DNA from: UBA2897 sp036733925
Lineage (GTDB): Bacteria; Bacillota; Negativicutes; Selenomonadales; Selenomonadaceae
Assembly: GCA_036733925.1 (NCBI GenBank)
Contig: DAIMZO010000034.1
Coordinates: 1-16,421, forward strand
Direction of reading: 5' to 3'
DNA: 16,421 nt
This document shows, piece by piece, positions 1 through 5,153 of the stretch; within the stretch, counting starts at the first letter, position 1; every line of letters begins with the position of its first letter. The position numbers and the translations under genes are program-made. The notes under the pieces were generated by a model. It saw only the letters and a program-made list of their open reading frames with translations, searched no databases and was not told the origin of the DNA.

Positions 1-103
1 ACGTTCCGCTGGGACAGCGAAAGCGCCGACAAAGCCCATGTCCACTGTGTGATTAGAAAAATATCGTACGACAGCCCCTTTTTTGTATACATGATGTAAA
101 GGG
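1..103. other. Left edge, no assignable gene
   Basis: All three plus-strand frames close early (stops at 50-52, 54-56 and 97-99). The frame open from base 1 to the stop at 97-99 has GC-rich third positions for about 17 codons and could be the tail of an upstream gene, but the peptide matches nothing I recognise. On the minus strand an ATG at 37-39 opens a frame running off the edge (MGFVGAFAVPAER), without a convincing ribosome binding site. The stretch after about 53 is AT-rich and looks intergenic. Confidence 0.3.
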
Positions 104-132
104 TTTACAAACGTCAAAAATATGCGTATAAT
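104..132 (+). promoter_or_regulatory. Sigma-A-type promoter of the OPT transporter gene
   Basis: A -35 box TTTACA (104-109) and a perfect -10 box TATAAT (127-132) are separated by exactly 17 bp. The expected start site near 139 gives a leader of about 64 nt before the ATG at 203, which has an AAGGAG ribosome binding site at 188-193. The -35 box is one arm of the palindrome TGTAAA-GGG-TTTACA (95-109), so a repressor could bind directly on it. Confidence 0.8.
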
Positions 133-133
133 A

Positions 134-169
134 GTGTTTGTGGTTTGTACACGTCGCGTGGACAAACAC
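134..169. promoter_or_regulatory. Operator-like inverted repeat over the OPT start site
   Basis: GTGTTTGT (134-141) and ACAAACAC (162-169) are perfect inverted arms. Nested in them, TTTGTACACG (144-153) and CGTGGACAAA (157-166) pair at 9 of 10 positions around a TCG loop. The repeat begins just downstream of the -10 box and spans the expected start site, so it could be a DNA operator or a leader hairpin. I cannot name the regulator. Confidence 0.45.
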
Positions 170-202
170 GGCATTTATCTTTTCCAGAAGGAGTAGATTC
201 AC

Positions 203-2233
203 ATGACGAATGAAGACAATGAGTTCATGCGGCACGACTTGCGCGTGCCGGAACTCACCGTCCGCGGCATGATACTCGGCGCAATCCTGACGGTAATCTT
301 TACCGCGTCGAACGTCTACCTCGGACTCAAGGTCGGTCTTACCTTTTCCTCGGCAATACCGGCTGCCGTGATCTCGATGGCTATCCTGAAGATGGCCAAG
401 AGGTCGAACATCCTCGAGAACAACATGGTGCAGACGCAGGCATCGGCAGCGGGGACACTGTCCGCCATCATTTTCATCATCCCGGGCATGCTCATGATCG
501 GGTACTGGCAGGGCTTCGAGTTCTGGCAGACGCTCCTCGTATCCGCTTGCGGCGGCTGCCTTGGCGTCCTGTTCACGATTCCTCTGCGCCGCGCGATGGT
601 CGTGCATTCCGACCTCGCGTACCCGGAGGGCGTTGCGGCCGCTGAGATCCTGAAGGTCGGCAGCAGCTCGAAAGAGGATCAGGAAAAAGCCGGCGGCAGC
701 GGCATCAAGGAGATTTTCTCCGGCGGCATTGTTGCGGGCCTCATCGCCCTCTGCTCGAGCGGCTTCCATGTGCTCGGCTCGGGCCTTTCGCTTTGGTTCC
801 ACGTCGGCCGCGGCATGACGCAGTTCCCAATCGGTTATTCCTCGGCTCTTGTCGGCGCGGGCTACCTGATCGGTATCGCCTCCGGCCTCGCGATGCTCGT
901 CGGCATCCTGATTGCATGGGCGGGCTTCGTGCCGTACTTCACGATGACGGGCGTTGTGCCGGACGGCATGACGCTGCAGAAATTCGCGAGCGGCATCTAT
1001 CAGGACAAGGTTCGCCTGATTGGCGCCGGCGCGATGGGCGTCGCGGCCATCTGGACGCTGATTTCCCTCGCCGGCCCGGTCATCGAGGGCGTCAAAGAGT
1101 CGCTCGCCGCGGTACGCATGCCGCAGGAGGCGAAAGCGCGCCATCGCATGGACATCGATATGTCTATCAAGAGCGTCGCGACGGTCTTCATCGTGACGGT
1201 CGTCGGCCTGCTCGGCATCTTCTACGCATTCGTATCTCCGGAGGGGCTCCCACTCGGTGAGAACCTCACGTTCGTATTCGTCGGCGTCGGCGTCGCGGTC
1301 CTCATGGGCTTCTTCGTCGCTGCAGCCTGCGCCTACATGGCCGGCCTCGTCGGCACGTCGTCGAGCCCGATCTCGGGTATCGGCATCCTCGGCATCATCG
1401 TCGCGTCGCTCGTGATGTATGCGCTCTGCTCCTCGTTCGGCATCTTCGCGCTGCCGGGCGGCGAGAAGTTCGCGACGGCTACGGCCATCTTCACGACGTC
1501 CATCATCATGGCGATTGCCTGCATCTCGAACGATAACATGCAGGATCTCAAGACCGGCTACCTCGTCGGTGCTACGCCGTGGAAACAGCAGGTCGCCCTG
1601 CTGCTCGGTGTCGTGGTCGGCGCGCTCGTCATCGCACCGGTTCTGAACCTCCTCTATGAGGCATACGGCTTCCCAGGTGCCCTGCCGCGTCCGGACATGG
1701 ATCCGAGCCAGACGCTCGCCGCGCCGCAGGCCGCACTGATGACGACCATCGCACAGGGTATCTTCTCGAGCCAGCTCGCTTGGGAGTACATCTACATCGG
1801 CCTCGGCCTCGGCGTCGTGCTCGTCATCGTCGACCAGCTGCTGAAGCGCAACACGAAGAGCCTCTGCCTGCCGCCTCTCGCGGTCGGCATGGGCATTTAC
1901 CTGCCGCCATCCGTCCAAACCCCGCTCGTCATCGGCGCGGTTCTCAGCTATTTCCTCGACAAGACGATGAAGGCGCGCGGCGAGCAGGCGGCCCGTGCGG
2001 GACGCCGCCGCGGCACGCTGTTCGCATCCGGCCTGATTGTCGGTGAGTCGATCATCGGCGTCATCCTGGCCGGCGTCATCGTTGTCTCGCTCTCGGGCGG
2101 CGGCAGCGACGATCCGCTCGGCCTCGTCGGCAAGGACTTTGCCGATACGGCAGAGTGGCTCGGGCTCGTCGTGTTCGTCTGCGTGCTCGCGATTTTCTCG
2201 AAGGTCGTCAAAGGCAGCAAGGCGGATGCCTGA
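203..2233 (+). CDS. OPT family oligopeptide transporter
   Basis: This 676-residue protein is a polytopic inner-membrane transporter of the OPT (oligopeptide/YSL) family. Family members take up small peptides or metal chelates by proton symport; the substrate here cannot be read from the sequence. Hydrophobic segments run from about residue 20 to the C terminus, broken by short loops. The N-terminal block with GMILGAILTVIFTASNVYLG and the following LKVGLTFSSAIPAAVIS is typical of bacterial OPT proteins, as is the later stretch AYPEGVAAAEILKVG. Length fits the bacterial subfamily. The ATG at 203 follows AAGGAG with a 9-nt spacer. The gene has its own promoter and a terminator at 2271-2310, so it is probably monocistronic. 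Confidence is high for the family and low for the substrate. Confidence 0.93.
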   Translation: MTNEDNEFMRHDLRVPELTVRGMILGAILTVIFTASNVYLGLKVGLTFSSAIPAAVISMAILKMAKRSNILENNMVQTQASAAGTLSAIIFIIPGMLMIGYWQGFEFWQTLLVSACGGCLGVLFTIPLRRAMVVHSDLAYPEGVAAAEILKVGSSSKEDQEKAGGSGIKEIFSGGIVAGLIALCSSGFHVLGSGLSLWFHVGRGMTQFPIGYSSALVGAGYLIGIASGLAMLVGILIAWAGFVPYFTMTGVVPDGMTLQKFASGIYQDKVRLIGAGAMGVAAIWTLISLAGPVIEGVKESLAAVRMPQEAKARHRMDIDMSIKSVATVFIVTVVGLLGIFYAFVSPEGLPLGENLTFVFVGVGVAVLMGFFVAAACAYMAGLVGTSSSPISGIGILGIIVASLVMYALCSSFGIFALPGGEKFATATAIFTTSIIMAIACISNDNMQDLKTGYLVGATPWKQQVALLLGVVVGALVIAPVLNLLYEAYGFPGALPRPDMDPSQTLAAPQAALMTTIAQGIFSSQLAWEYIYIGLGLGVVLVIVDQLLKRNTKSLCLPPLAVGMGIYLPPSVQTPLVIGAVLSYFLDKTMKARGEQAARAGRRRGTLFASGLIVGESIIGVILAGVIVVSLSGGGSDDPLGLVGKDFADTAEWLGLVVFVCVLAIFSKVVKGSKADA

Positions 2234-2270
2234 GAAAAGACTGGATTTTCTCGCAGAAAAAGCAGATAAT

Positions 2271-2310
2271 AGAAGGGCAGCATCCTTTTTGGATGCCACC
2301 CTTCTTTTTT
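2271..2310 (+). terminator. Rho-independent terminator of the OPT gene
   Basis: AGAAGGG and GCATCC (2271-2285) pair with GGATGC and CCCTTCT (2291-2305) around a TTTTT loop, with a 2-nt internal mismatch. The second arm runs into a T tract ending at 2310. It lies 38 nt after the OPT stop codon and just before the ribosome binding site of the next gene. Confidence 0.85.
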
Positions 2311-2325
2311 ATTTCCGAGGTGAGG

Positions 2326-2907
2326 ATGATGAATTTCTTTCAGCGTGTGGCCGGCCATACTTGGATGATCCTGCGGCATAAATACTGGGTGTTTCATTTC
2401 TGCCGCCTTGCGGGCATCCCGTGGCAGGGCTTCATGCATGACTGGTCGAAATTCTCGCCGATGGAATTCTGCGAGAGCGTGAAGTACTATAACGGGAAGG
2501 TCTCGCCAATCAAGGTCTGCAAGGAGCGCAATCACGGGCGCTCGCTCGCGTGGATCCACCATCACGGGCGGAACCTGCACCATTATGAGGCGTGGTGGGA
2601 CAATTTCGACATCCACCCGCACCCGACGGATATGCCGTATAAATATGCAGTTGAGATGATCTGCGACTGCCTCGGTGCGGGCAAATCCTATGGGCGCGAC
2701 GCGTTCACGTTCCAGTCGGAATACGAATGGTGGCTGAACAAGAAGGCTTGCGTCGGCGTCGGCACGACGCCGCACATGATCGCGTTCACCGATGCGATGC
2801 TCGGCGCGCTCGCGCGCACGAACGATGTGCGGCTGCTGCGGCCCGAGCACACGAAAAAGGTCTATGAGGAGACGGTGCTGAACACGCCGGAAGGGCTGAT
2901 CACCTGA
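2326..2907 (+). CDS. DUF5662 family protein of unknown function
   Basis: A 193-residue soluble protein rich in His, Trp and Tyr. It matches the pattern I know from DUF5662 proteins of gut Firmicutes and Bacteroidetes: an early WQGFMHDWSKFSP block (about residues 29-41), a KYYNGK block, then WIHHHGRNLHHYEAW (about 73-87), and a C-terminal FTFQSEYEWWLNKKA. No function is established that I know of. The spaced HD and HHH...HH motifs suggest metal binding, possibly HD-domain-like, which is inference. Two start codons sit side by side at 2326 and 2329, with GAGG at 2317-2320 upstream; I chose the first, but the second has the better spacing. A longer reading frame extends upstream into the OPT gene but has no ribosome binding site. 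It ends 35 nt before proC and may be co-transcribed with it; I see no clear promoter of its own. Confidence 0.8.
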   Translation: MMNFFQRVAGHTWMILRHKYWVFHFCRLAGIPWQGFMHDWSKFSPMEFCESVKYYNGKVSPIKVCKERNHGRSLAWIHHHGRNLHHYEAWWDNFDIHPHPTDMPYKYAVEMICDCLGAGKSYGRDAFTFQSEYEWWLNKKACVGVGTTPHMIAFTDAMLGALARTNDVRLLRPEHTKKVYEETVLNTPEGLIT

Positions 2908-2942
2908 CGGCGGCCGCTCTTTAGGATAAGGGAGGAAATACG

Positions 2943-3722
2943 ATGAAGGAACTCGGTTTTATCGGTATGGGCAACATGGCGCAGGCACTCGCGCTGGGCT
3001 TCATCCAGTCGGGCAGCATTGCGGGAGAAAACGTTTACGCGTTCGCGCCGCATCAGGACAAGCTGCATGCAAACGCGGAAAAAATCGGCTTTACGCCGAA
3101 GGAATCTGTGCGGGCGCTCGCGGACGCGTGCGACACGCTCGTCATGGCCTGCAAGCCGTATCAGATTGAGGGCGTGCTCCACGAGCTCGGGGATGAGCTC
3201 GTCGGCAAGGCACTGATCTCAATCGCGGCGGGCTGGGACTTTGCGAAATACGCGGAGGTGCTCCCTGCGGGCACGCGCCTGCAGTTCGTCATGCCGAATA
3301 CGCCGGCGATGGTCGGCGAGGGCGTGCTGCTGTTCGAGCAGACGAATTCGCTCGAGGCAGCGGAGCGTGAGCAGATCATGAAGCTGTTCGGCTCGGTCGG
3401 CCTCGTCGAGGAGATCCCGTCGAACCTTATGGGCATCGCCGGCACGGTCACGGGCTGCGGCCCGGCCTTCGTCGACCTCTTCATCGAGGCGTACGGCGAT
3501 GCGGCGGTCAAATACGGCATGAAGCGTGCGGATGCCTACGCCCTGATCAGCCAGATGGTGCTCGGCTCCGCGCAGCTCCAGCTCGCGACGAAGCTCCATC
3601 CGGGAGTGCTCAAGGACAACGTCTGCTCCCCGGCCGGCACAACCATCCGCGGTGTCACGGCCCTCGAGCGCGAAGGCTTCCGCAACGCCTGCATCCAGTC
3701 CATCGATGCGATCATGAAATAA
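2943..3722 (+). CDS. proC: Pyrroline-5-carboxylate reductase
   Basis: ProC catalyses the last step of proline synthesis, reducing 1-pyrroline-5-carboxylate to proline with NAD(P)H in the cytoplasm. The 259-residue length is normal. The N terminus has the Rossmann dinucleotide motif in GFIGMGNMAQALALGF (residues 5-20). The central MPNTPAMVGEG block and the C-terminal signature (AGTVTGCGPAF, then HPGVLKDNVCSPAGTTIRGV and LEREGFR) are diagnostic of the family. The ATG follows a strong GGGAGG ribosome binding site. No terminator for the plus strand follows the stop codon: the hairpin at 3733-3761 has its T tract on the other strand and contains two C-A mismatches when read in this direction, so readthrough into the toxin-antitoxin region is possible. 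Confidence 0.95.
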   Translation: MKELGFIGMGNMAQALALGFIQSGSIAGENVYAFAPHQDKLHANAEKIGFTPKESVRALADACDTLVMACKPYQIEGVLHELGDELVGKALISIAAGWDFAKYAEVLPAGTRLQFVMPNTPAMVGEGVLLFEQTNSLEAAEREQIMKLFGSVGLVEEIPSNLMGIAGTVTGCGPAFVDLFIEAYGDAAVKYGMKRADAYALISQMVLGSAQLQLATKLHPGVLKDNVCSPAGTTIRGVTALEREGFRNACIQSIDAIMK

Positions 3723-3726
3723 GTAC

Positions 3727-3761
3727 AAAAAAAGAGCCCTGGTTGGTTAGTCCAGAACTCT
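3727..3761 (-). terminator. Terminator of the antisense RNA
   Basis: Read on the minus strand, AGAGTTCTGG (3761-3752) pairs with CCAGGGCTCT (3742-3733) over 10 bp with two G-U pairs, then seven Ts (to 3727). Read on the plus strand the same stem has two C-A mismatches and no T tract, so it is built for the minus-strand RNA. It ends only 4 nt beyond the proC stop codon. Confidence 0.85.
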
Positions 3762-3764
3762 GCC

Positions 3765-3785
3765 TCTATGTACCAATACATCATT
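3765..3785. repeat. Direct repeat copy 1, inside the antitoxin RNA gene
   Basis: This 21-bp block matches 3879-3899 at 19 positions. The two differences (C for T at 3773, A for G at 3776) are transitions that leave G-U pairs between antisense RNA and toxin mRNA. Read on the plus strand it starts ATG TAC CAA TAC ATC ATT and stops three codons later, so it resembles a truncated toxin start without a ribosome binding site. Confidence 0.9.
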
Positions 3786-3796
3786 TTTACGCTCTA

Positions 3797-3825
3797 ATTA
3801 TACAATACCATTGATAAAAAATCAA
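3797..3825 (-). promoter_or_regulatory. Antitoxin RNA promoter
   Basis: On the minus strand the -35 box is TTGATT (3825-3820) and the -10 box a perfect TATAAT (3802-3797), with an exact 17-bp spacer. It is closer to consensus than the toxin promoter (TATAAT against TACAAT), as expected if the antitoxin is made in excess. Confidence 0.85.
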
Positions 3826-3839
3826 GGGTAAGATACAAT
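3811..3839 (+). promoter_or_regulatory. Toxin mRNA promoter
   Basis: The -35 box TTGATA (3811-3816) and the -10 box TACAAT (3834-3839) have an exact 17-bp spacer. The start site is expected near 3845-3846, giving a leader of about 36 nt. Its -35 box lies within the spacer of the antitoxin promoter, and vice versa; the two -35 boxes form the palindrome TTGATAAAAAATCAA (3811-3825). Confidence 0.82.
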
Positions 3840-3854
3840 AGAATTGTTACGGAA

Positions 3855-3874
3855 ACCCTCCGCAGTAGGGGGGT
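3855..3874 (+). promoter_or_regulatory. Hairpin burying the toxin Shine-Dalgarno sequence
   Basis: ACCCTCC (3855-3861) pairs with GGGGGGT (3868-3874) over 7 bp with one G-U pair around the loop GCAGTA. The second arm is the toxin ribosome binding site, 7 nt before the ATG, so the site is closed unless the hairpin opens. Translationally inert full-length mRNAs of this kind are known for several type I toxins. Confidence 0.7.
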
Positions 3875-3878
3875 GATT

Positions 3879-3899
3879 TCTATGTATCAGTACATCATT
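3879..3899. repeat. Direct repeat copy 2, at the toxin start codon
   Basis: This partner of 3765-3785 spans the last bases of the leader and the first six toxin codons. It contains the inverted repeat ATGTA-TCAG-TACAT (3882-3895), so the start codon lies in a small hairpin whose loop UCAG can contact the UUGG loop of the antisense RNA. Confidence 0.9.
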
Positions 3900-3965
3900 A
3901 ATTTTATACTATCCGTACTTGCAGGTGTAGTGGCAAACTACCTCTCCAAGCGGCTCGACGGGTAG
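3882..3965 (+). CDS. Fst/Ldr-like type I toxin peptide, 27 aa
   Basis: A 27-residue peptide with one hydrophobic membrane-spanning stretch (about residues 5-21, IINFILSVLAGVVANYL) and a short polar end SKRLDG. The pattern of small residue plus Gly in mid-helix, then Ser, a basic residue and Leu-Asp, resembles Fst of the Enterococcus par locus (which reads GLVLEMISRVLDE) and, more loosely, the Ldr peptides. The usual Pro before the Gly is replaced by Ser. Family peptides insert in the inner membrane and disturb it or condense the nucleoid. A very strong ribosome binding site (AGGGGGG) precedes the ATG but is folded away. The gene has its own promoter and terminator and faces a divergent antisense RNA with matching sequence. 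A small membrane peptide of another role is the main alternative; the RNA architecture argues for a toxin. Confidence 0.72.
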   Translation: MYQYIINFILSVLAGVVANYLSKRLDG

Positions 3966-4026
3966 CAGAAACCGTAACATTAGAGCCATGAGAGCCATGC
4001 GGATGAGGCCGGTTAACCTCTGAAGC

Positions 4027-4056
4027 AAGGTCAGGTGTTAGAGCCTGACCTTTTTT
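4027..4056 (+). terminator. Terminator of the toxin mRNA
   Basis: AAGGTCAGG (4027-4035) pairs perfectly with CCTGACCTT (4044-4052) around an 8-nt loop and is followed by six Ts (4051-4056). The predicted toxin mRNA is about 210 nt. The hairpin overlaps the last codons of the convergent EamA gene, whose stop codon lies in the loop. Read on the minus strand the stem lacks a T tract. Confidence 0.85.
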
Positions 4057-4943
4057 CGTAGAATAGAGATTGGCAGCTGGGATAGGATGATCGCGGCGAA
4101 CACGAGGACGCAGCCGACCCCTTCGCGGCCCGTCATGACCTCGCCGAGCACGAGCCAGCCGAACAGCACGGCGAACACGGACTCGAGGCTCATGATCAGC
4201 GTGCCGATGGTCGGATCCGTGTATTTCTGCCCGACAATCTGGAGCGTGTACGCGACGCCGCTCGACAGCACGCCGCAGTACAGGATAGGAAGCCGCGCAT
4301 ACCAGACCGCCTCGATGGTCGGGTGCTCGAACAGCACGGTCAGCATGCCCGAGAAGAAGAACGCTGAGGCGAACTGCACCCAAGCCATCTGCACGCTGTC
4401 GGCCTTCTTCAGCAGGAATTGGTCGATGGTCAGGATATGGACGGCGAAGAACACAGCGCAGGCGAGCTCGAGCAGGTCGCCGAACGTCAGCGTAAAGCTC
4501 TCCGTGATGCAGAGAAAGTAGAATCCGATGACGGCGAGCAGCACGCAGAACGCGATGCGCTTCGTCAGCCGGTGCCCGACGAAATACCCGAGCAATGGCG
4601 TAAAGACCATGTAGAGCGCCGTGACGAATCCGGCCTTGCCGGCGGTCGTCATCGTGAGGCCGACCTGCTGGAACGTGTCGGCGATGCCGAGCACGAGGCC
4701 GTTGAGGATGCCGCCGACGAGCGTGATGCGCGTGACGGAGAGGCGCGAGAGTACGATCCGCCCGCGGCCGTCGGAGAGCAGCAGGAGCACGGGAATCAGC
4801 ACGAGGAAACCGACGAGGTCGCGCGCGGCGCTGAACGCGAACGGCCCGAGGTAGTCCATGCCGGCGCTCTGCGCGACGAAGCCGCCGCCCCAGATCACCG
4901 CCGCAATCAGCAGCGCCACATTCCCCCGCATCGAAGTGTGCAT
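4038..4943 (-). CDS. EamA/DMT family transporter
   Basis: A 301-residue inner-membrane protein of the drug/metabolite transporter superfamily with two EamA repeats, each expected to hold five helices. The first repeat opens with GNVALLIAAVIWGGGFVAQS (about 7-26); the second covers about residues 150-295 and includes the family-typical SLESVFAVLFGWLVLGE followed by a GCVLVFAAIILSQL helix. The substrate is unknown; relatives export amino acids, metabolites or drugs. The ATG at 4943 has GGAGG with a 7-nt spacer. A promoter with paired palindromes lies upstream, divergent from the RpiR gene. The last eight codons (ILRKKVRL and before) are read from the complement of the toxin terminator, so the 3' ends of the two convergent genes overlap. 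Confidence 0.92.
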   Translation of the reverse strand: MHTSMRGNVALLIAAVIWGGGFVAQSAGMDYLGPFAFSAARDLVGFLVLIPVLLLLSDGRGRIVLSRLSVTRITLVGGILNGLVLGIADTFQQVGLTMTTAGKAGFVTALYMVFTPLLGYFVGHRLTKRIAFCVLLAVIGFYFLCITESFTLTFGDLLELACAVFFAVHILTIDQFLLKKADSVQMAWVQFASAFFFSGMLTVLFEHPTIEAVWYARLPILYCGVLSSGVAYTLQIVGQKYTDPTIGTLIMSLESVFAVLFGWLVLGEVMTGREGVGCVLVFAAIILSQLPISILRKKVRL

Positions 4944-4970
4944 GAATCATCCTCCTTCCACAAATTAAGC

Positions 4971-4987
4971 CTTCCCCTGAGGGGAAG
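4971..4987. promoter_or_regulatory. Palindrome downstream of the EamA start site
   Basis: CTTCCCC-TGA-GGGGAAG is a perfect inverted repeat with 7-bp arms, lying between the EamA promoter and its ribosome binding site. A very similar imperfect palindrome at 5015-5035 (TTCTTCCCC-TT-GGGG-C-AAGAA) covers the -35 box. The two centres are about 45 bp apart, suggesting a two-site operator. The binding protein is not recognisable. Confidence 0.5.
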
Positions 4988-5003
4988 CAAGATATTCTAT
5001 TCT

Positions 5004-5032
5004 ATTATACTGATTTCTTCCCCTTGGGGCAA
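5004..5032 (-). promoter_or_regulatory. Promoter of the EamA transporter gene
   Basis: Minus-strand -35 box TTGCCC (5032-5027) and a perfect -10 box TATAAT (5009-5004) with a 17-bp spacer. The start site is expected near 4997. The -35 box lies in the right arm of the palindrome at 5015-5035, which would allow direct repression. Confidence 0.75.
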
Positions 5033-5058
5033 GAAATTCTCTTTGCTCTTGATTTGAC

Positions 5059-5087
5059 TTGAGTTGGGACTTAGGTTAGTATATATA
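5059..5087 (+). promoter_or_regulatory. Likely promoter of the RpiR-family regulator
   Basis: TTGAGT (5059-5064) and TATATA (5082-5087) are 17 bp apart. An overlapping alternative uses TTGACT just upstream with TAGTAT, also at 17 bp. Either gives a leader of about 60 nt before the ATG at 5154. The intergenic stretch 4944-5153 holds this promoter, the divergent EamA promoter and the two palindromes. Confidence 0.6.
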
Positions 5088-5153
5088 ACAAGGGAACAAG
5101 AGGCAATGTAAAGATGTAAATAGGGGAAAGCACTTATACAAGGGGGAGTCCTT

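Larger units (their letters stand above)
3727..3790 (-). ncRNA. Predicted type I antitoxin antisense RNA, about 64 nt
   Basis: A minus-strand transcription unit defined by a near-consensus promoter (3797-3825) and a strong intrinsic terminator. The likely start is the G opposite 3790. The 5' half contains the complement of 3765-3785, which is a near copy of the toxin translation start at 3879-3899. The RNA can therefore pair with toxin mRNA across the start codon over at least 21 nt, with two G-U pairs and no mismatch. That region can fold as AUGUA-UUGG-UACAU, whose UUGG loop fits the YUNR U-turn motif used by fast-pairing antisense RNAs. Role inferred: blocks toxin translation or triggers decay of the duplex. 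It could regulate in cis or act on other copies of the toxin in the genome. No expression evidence is available from the sequence. Confidence 0.72.

Noticed and set aside
53..2299. Long open frame on the minus strand opposite the OPT gene
   Set aside because: It is low in hydrophobic residues, very rich in Arg, Asp, Glu and Ala, and lies fully opposite a clear OPT gene. This is the usual mirror frame of GC-rich coding DNA.
2155..2325. N-terminal extension of the DUF5662 protein into the OPT gene
   Set aside because: It would overlap the OPT gene, cross its terminator and lack a ribosome binding site. The family-like sequence starts at 2326.
3727..3761. Terminator of proC
   Set aside because: On the plus strand the stem has two C-A mismatches and no following T tract; the T tract is on the minus strand.
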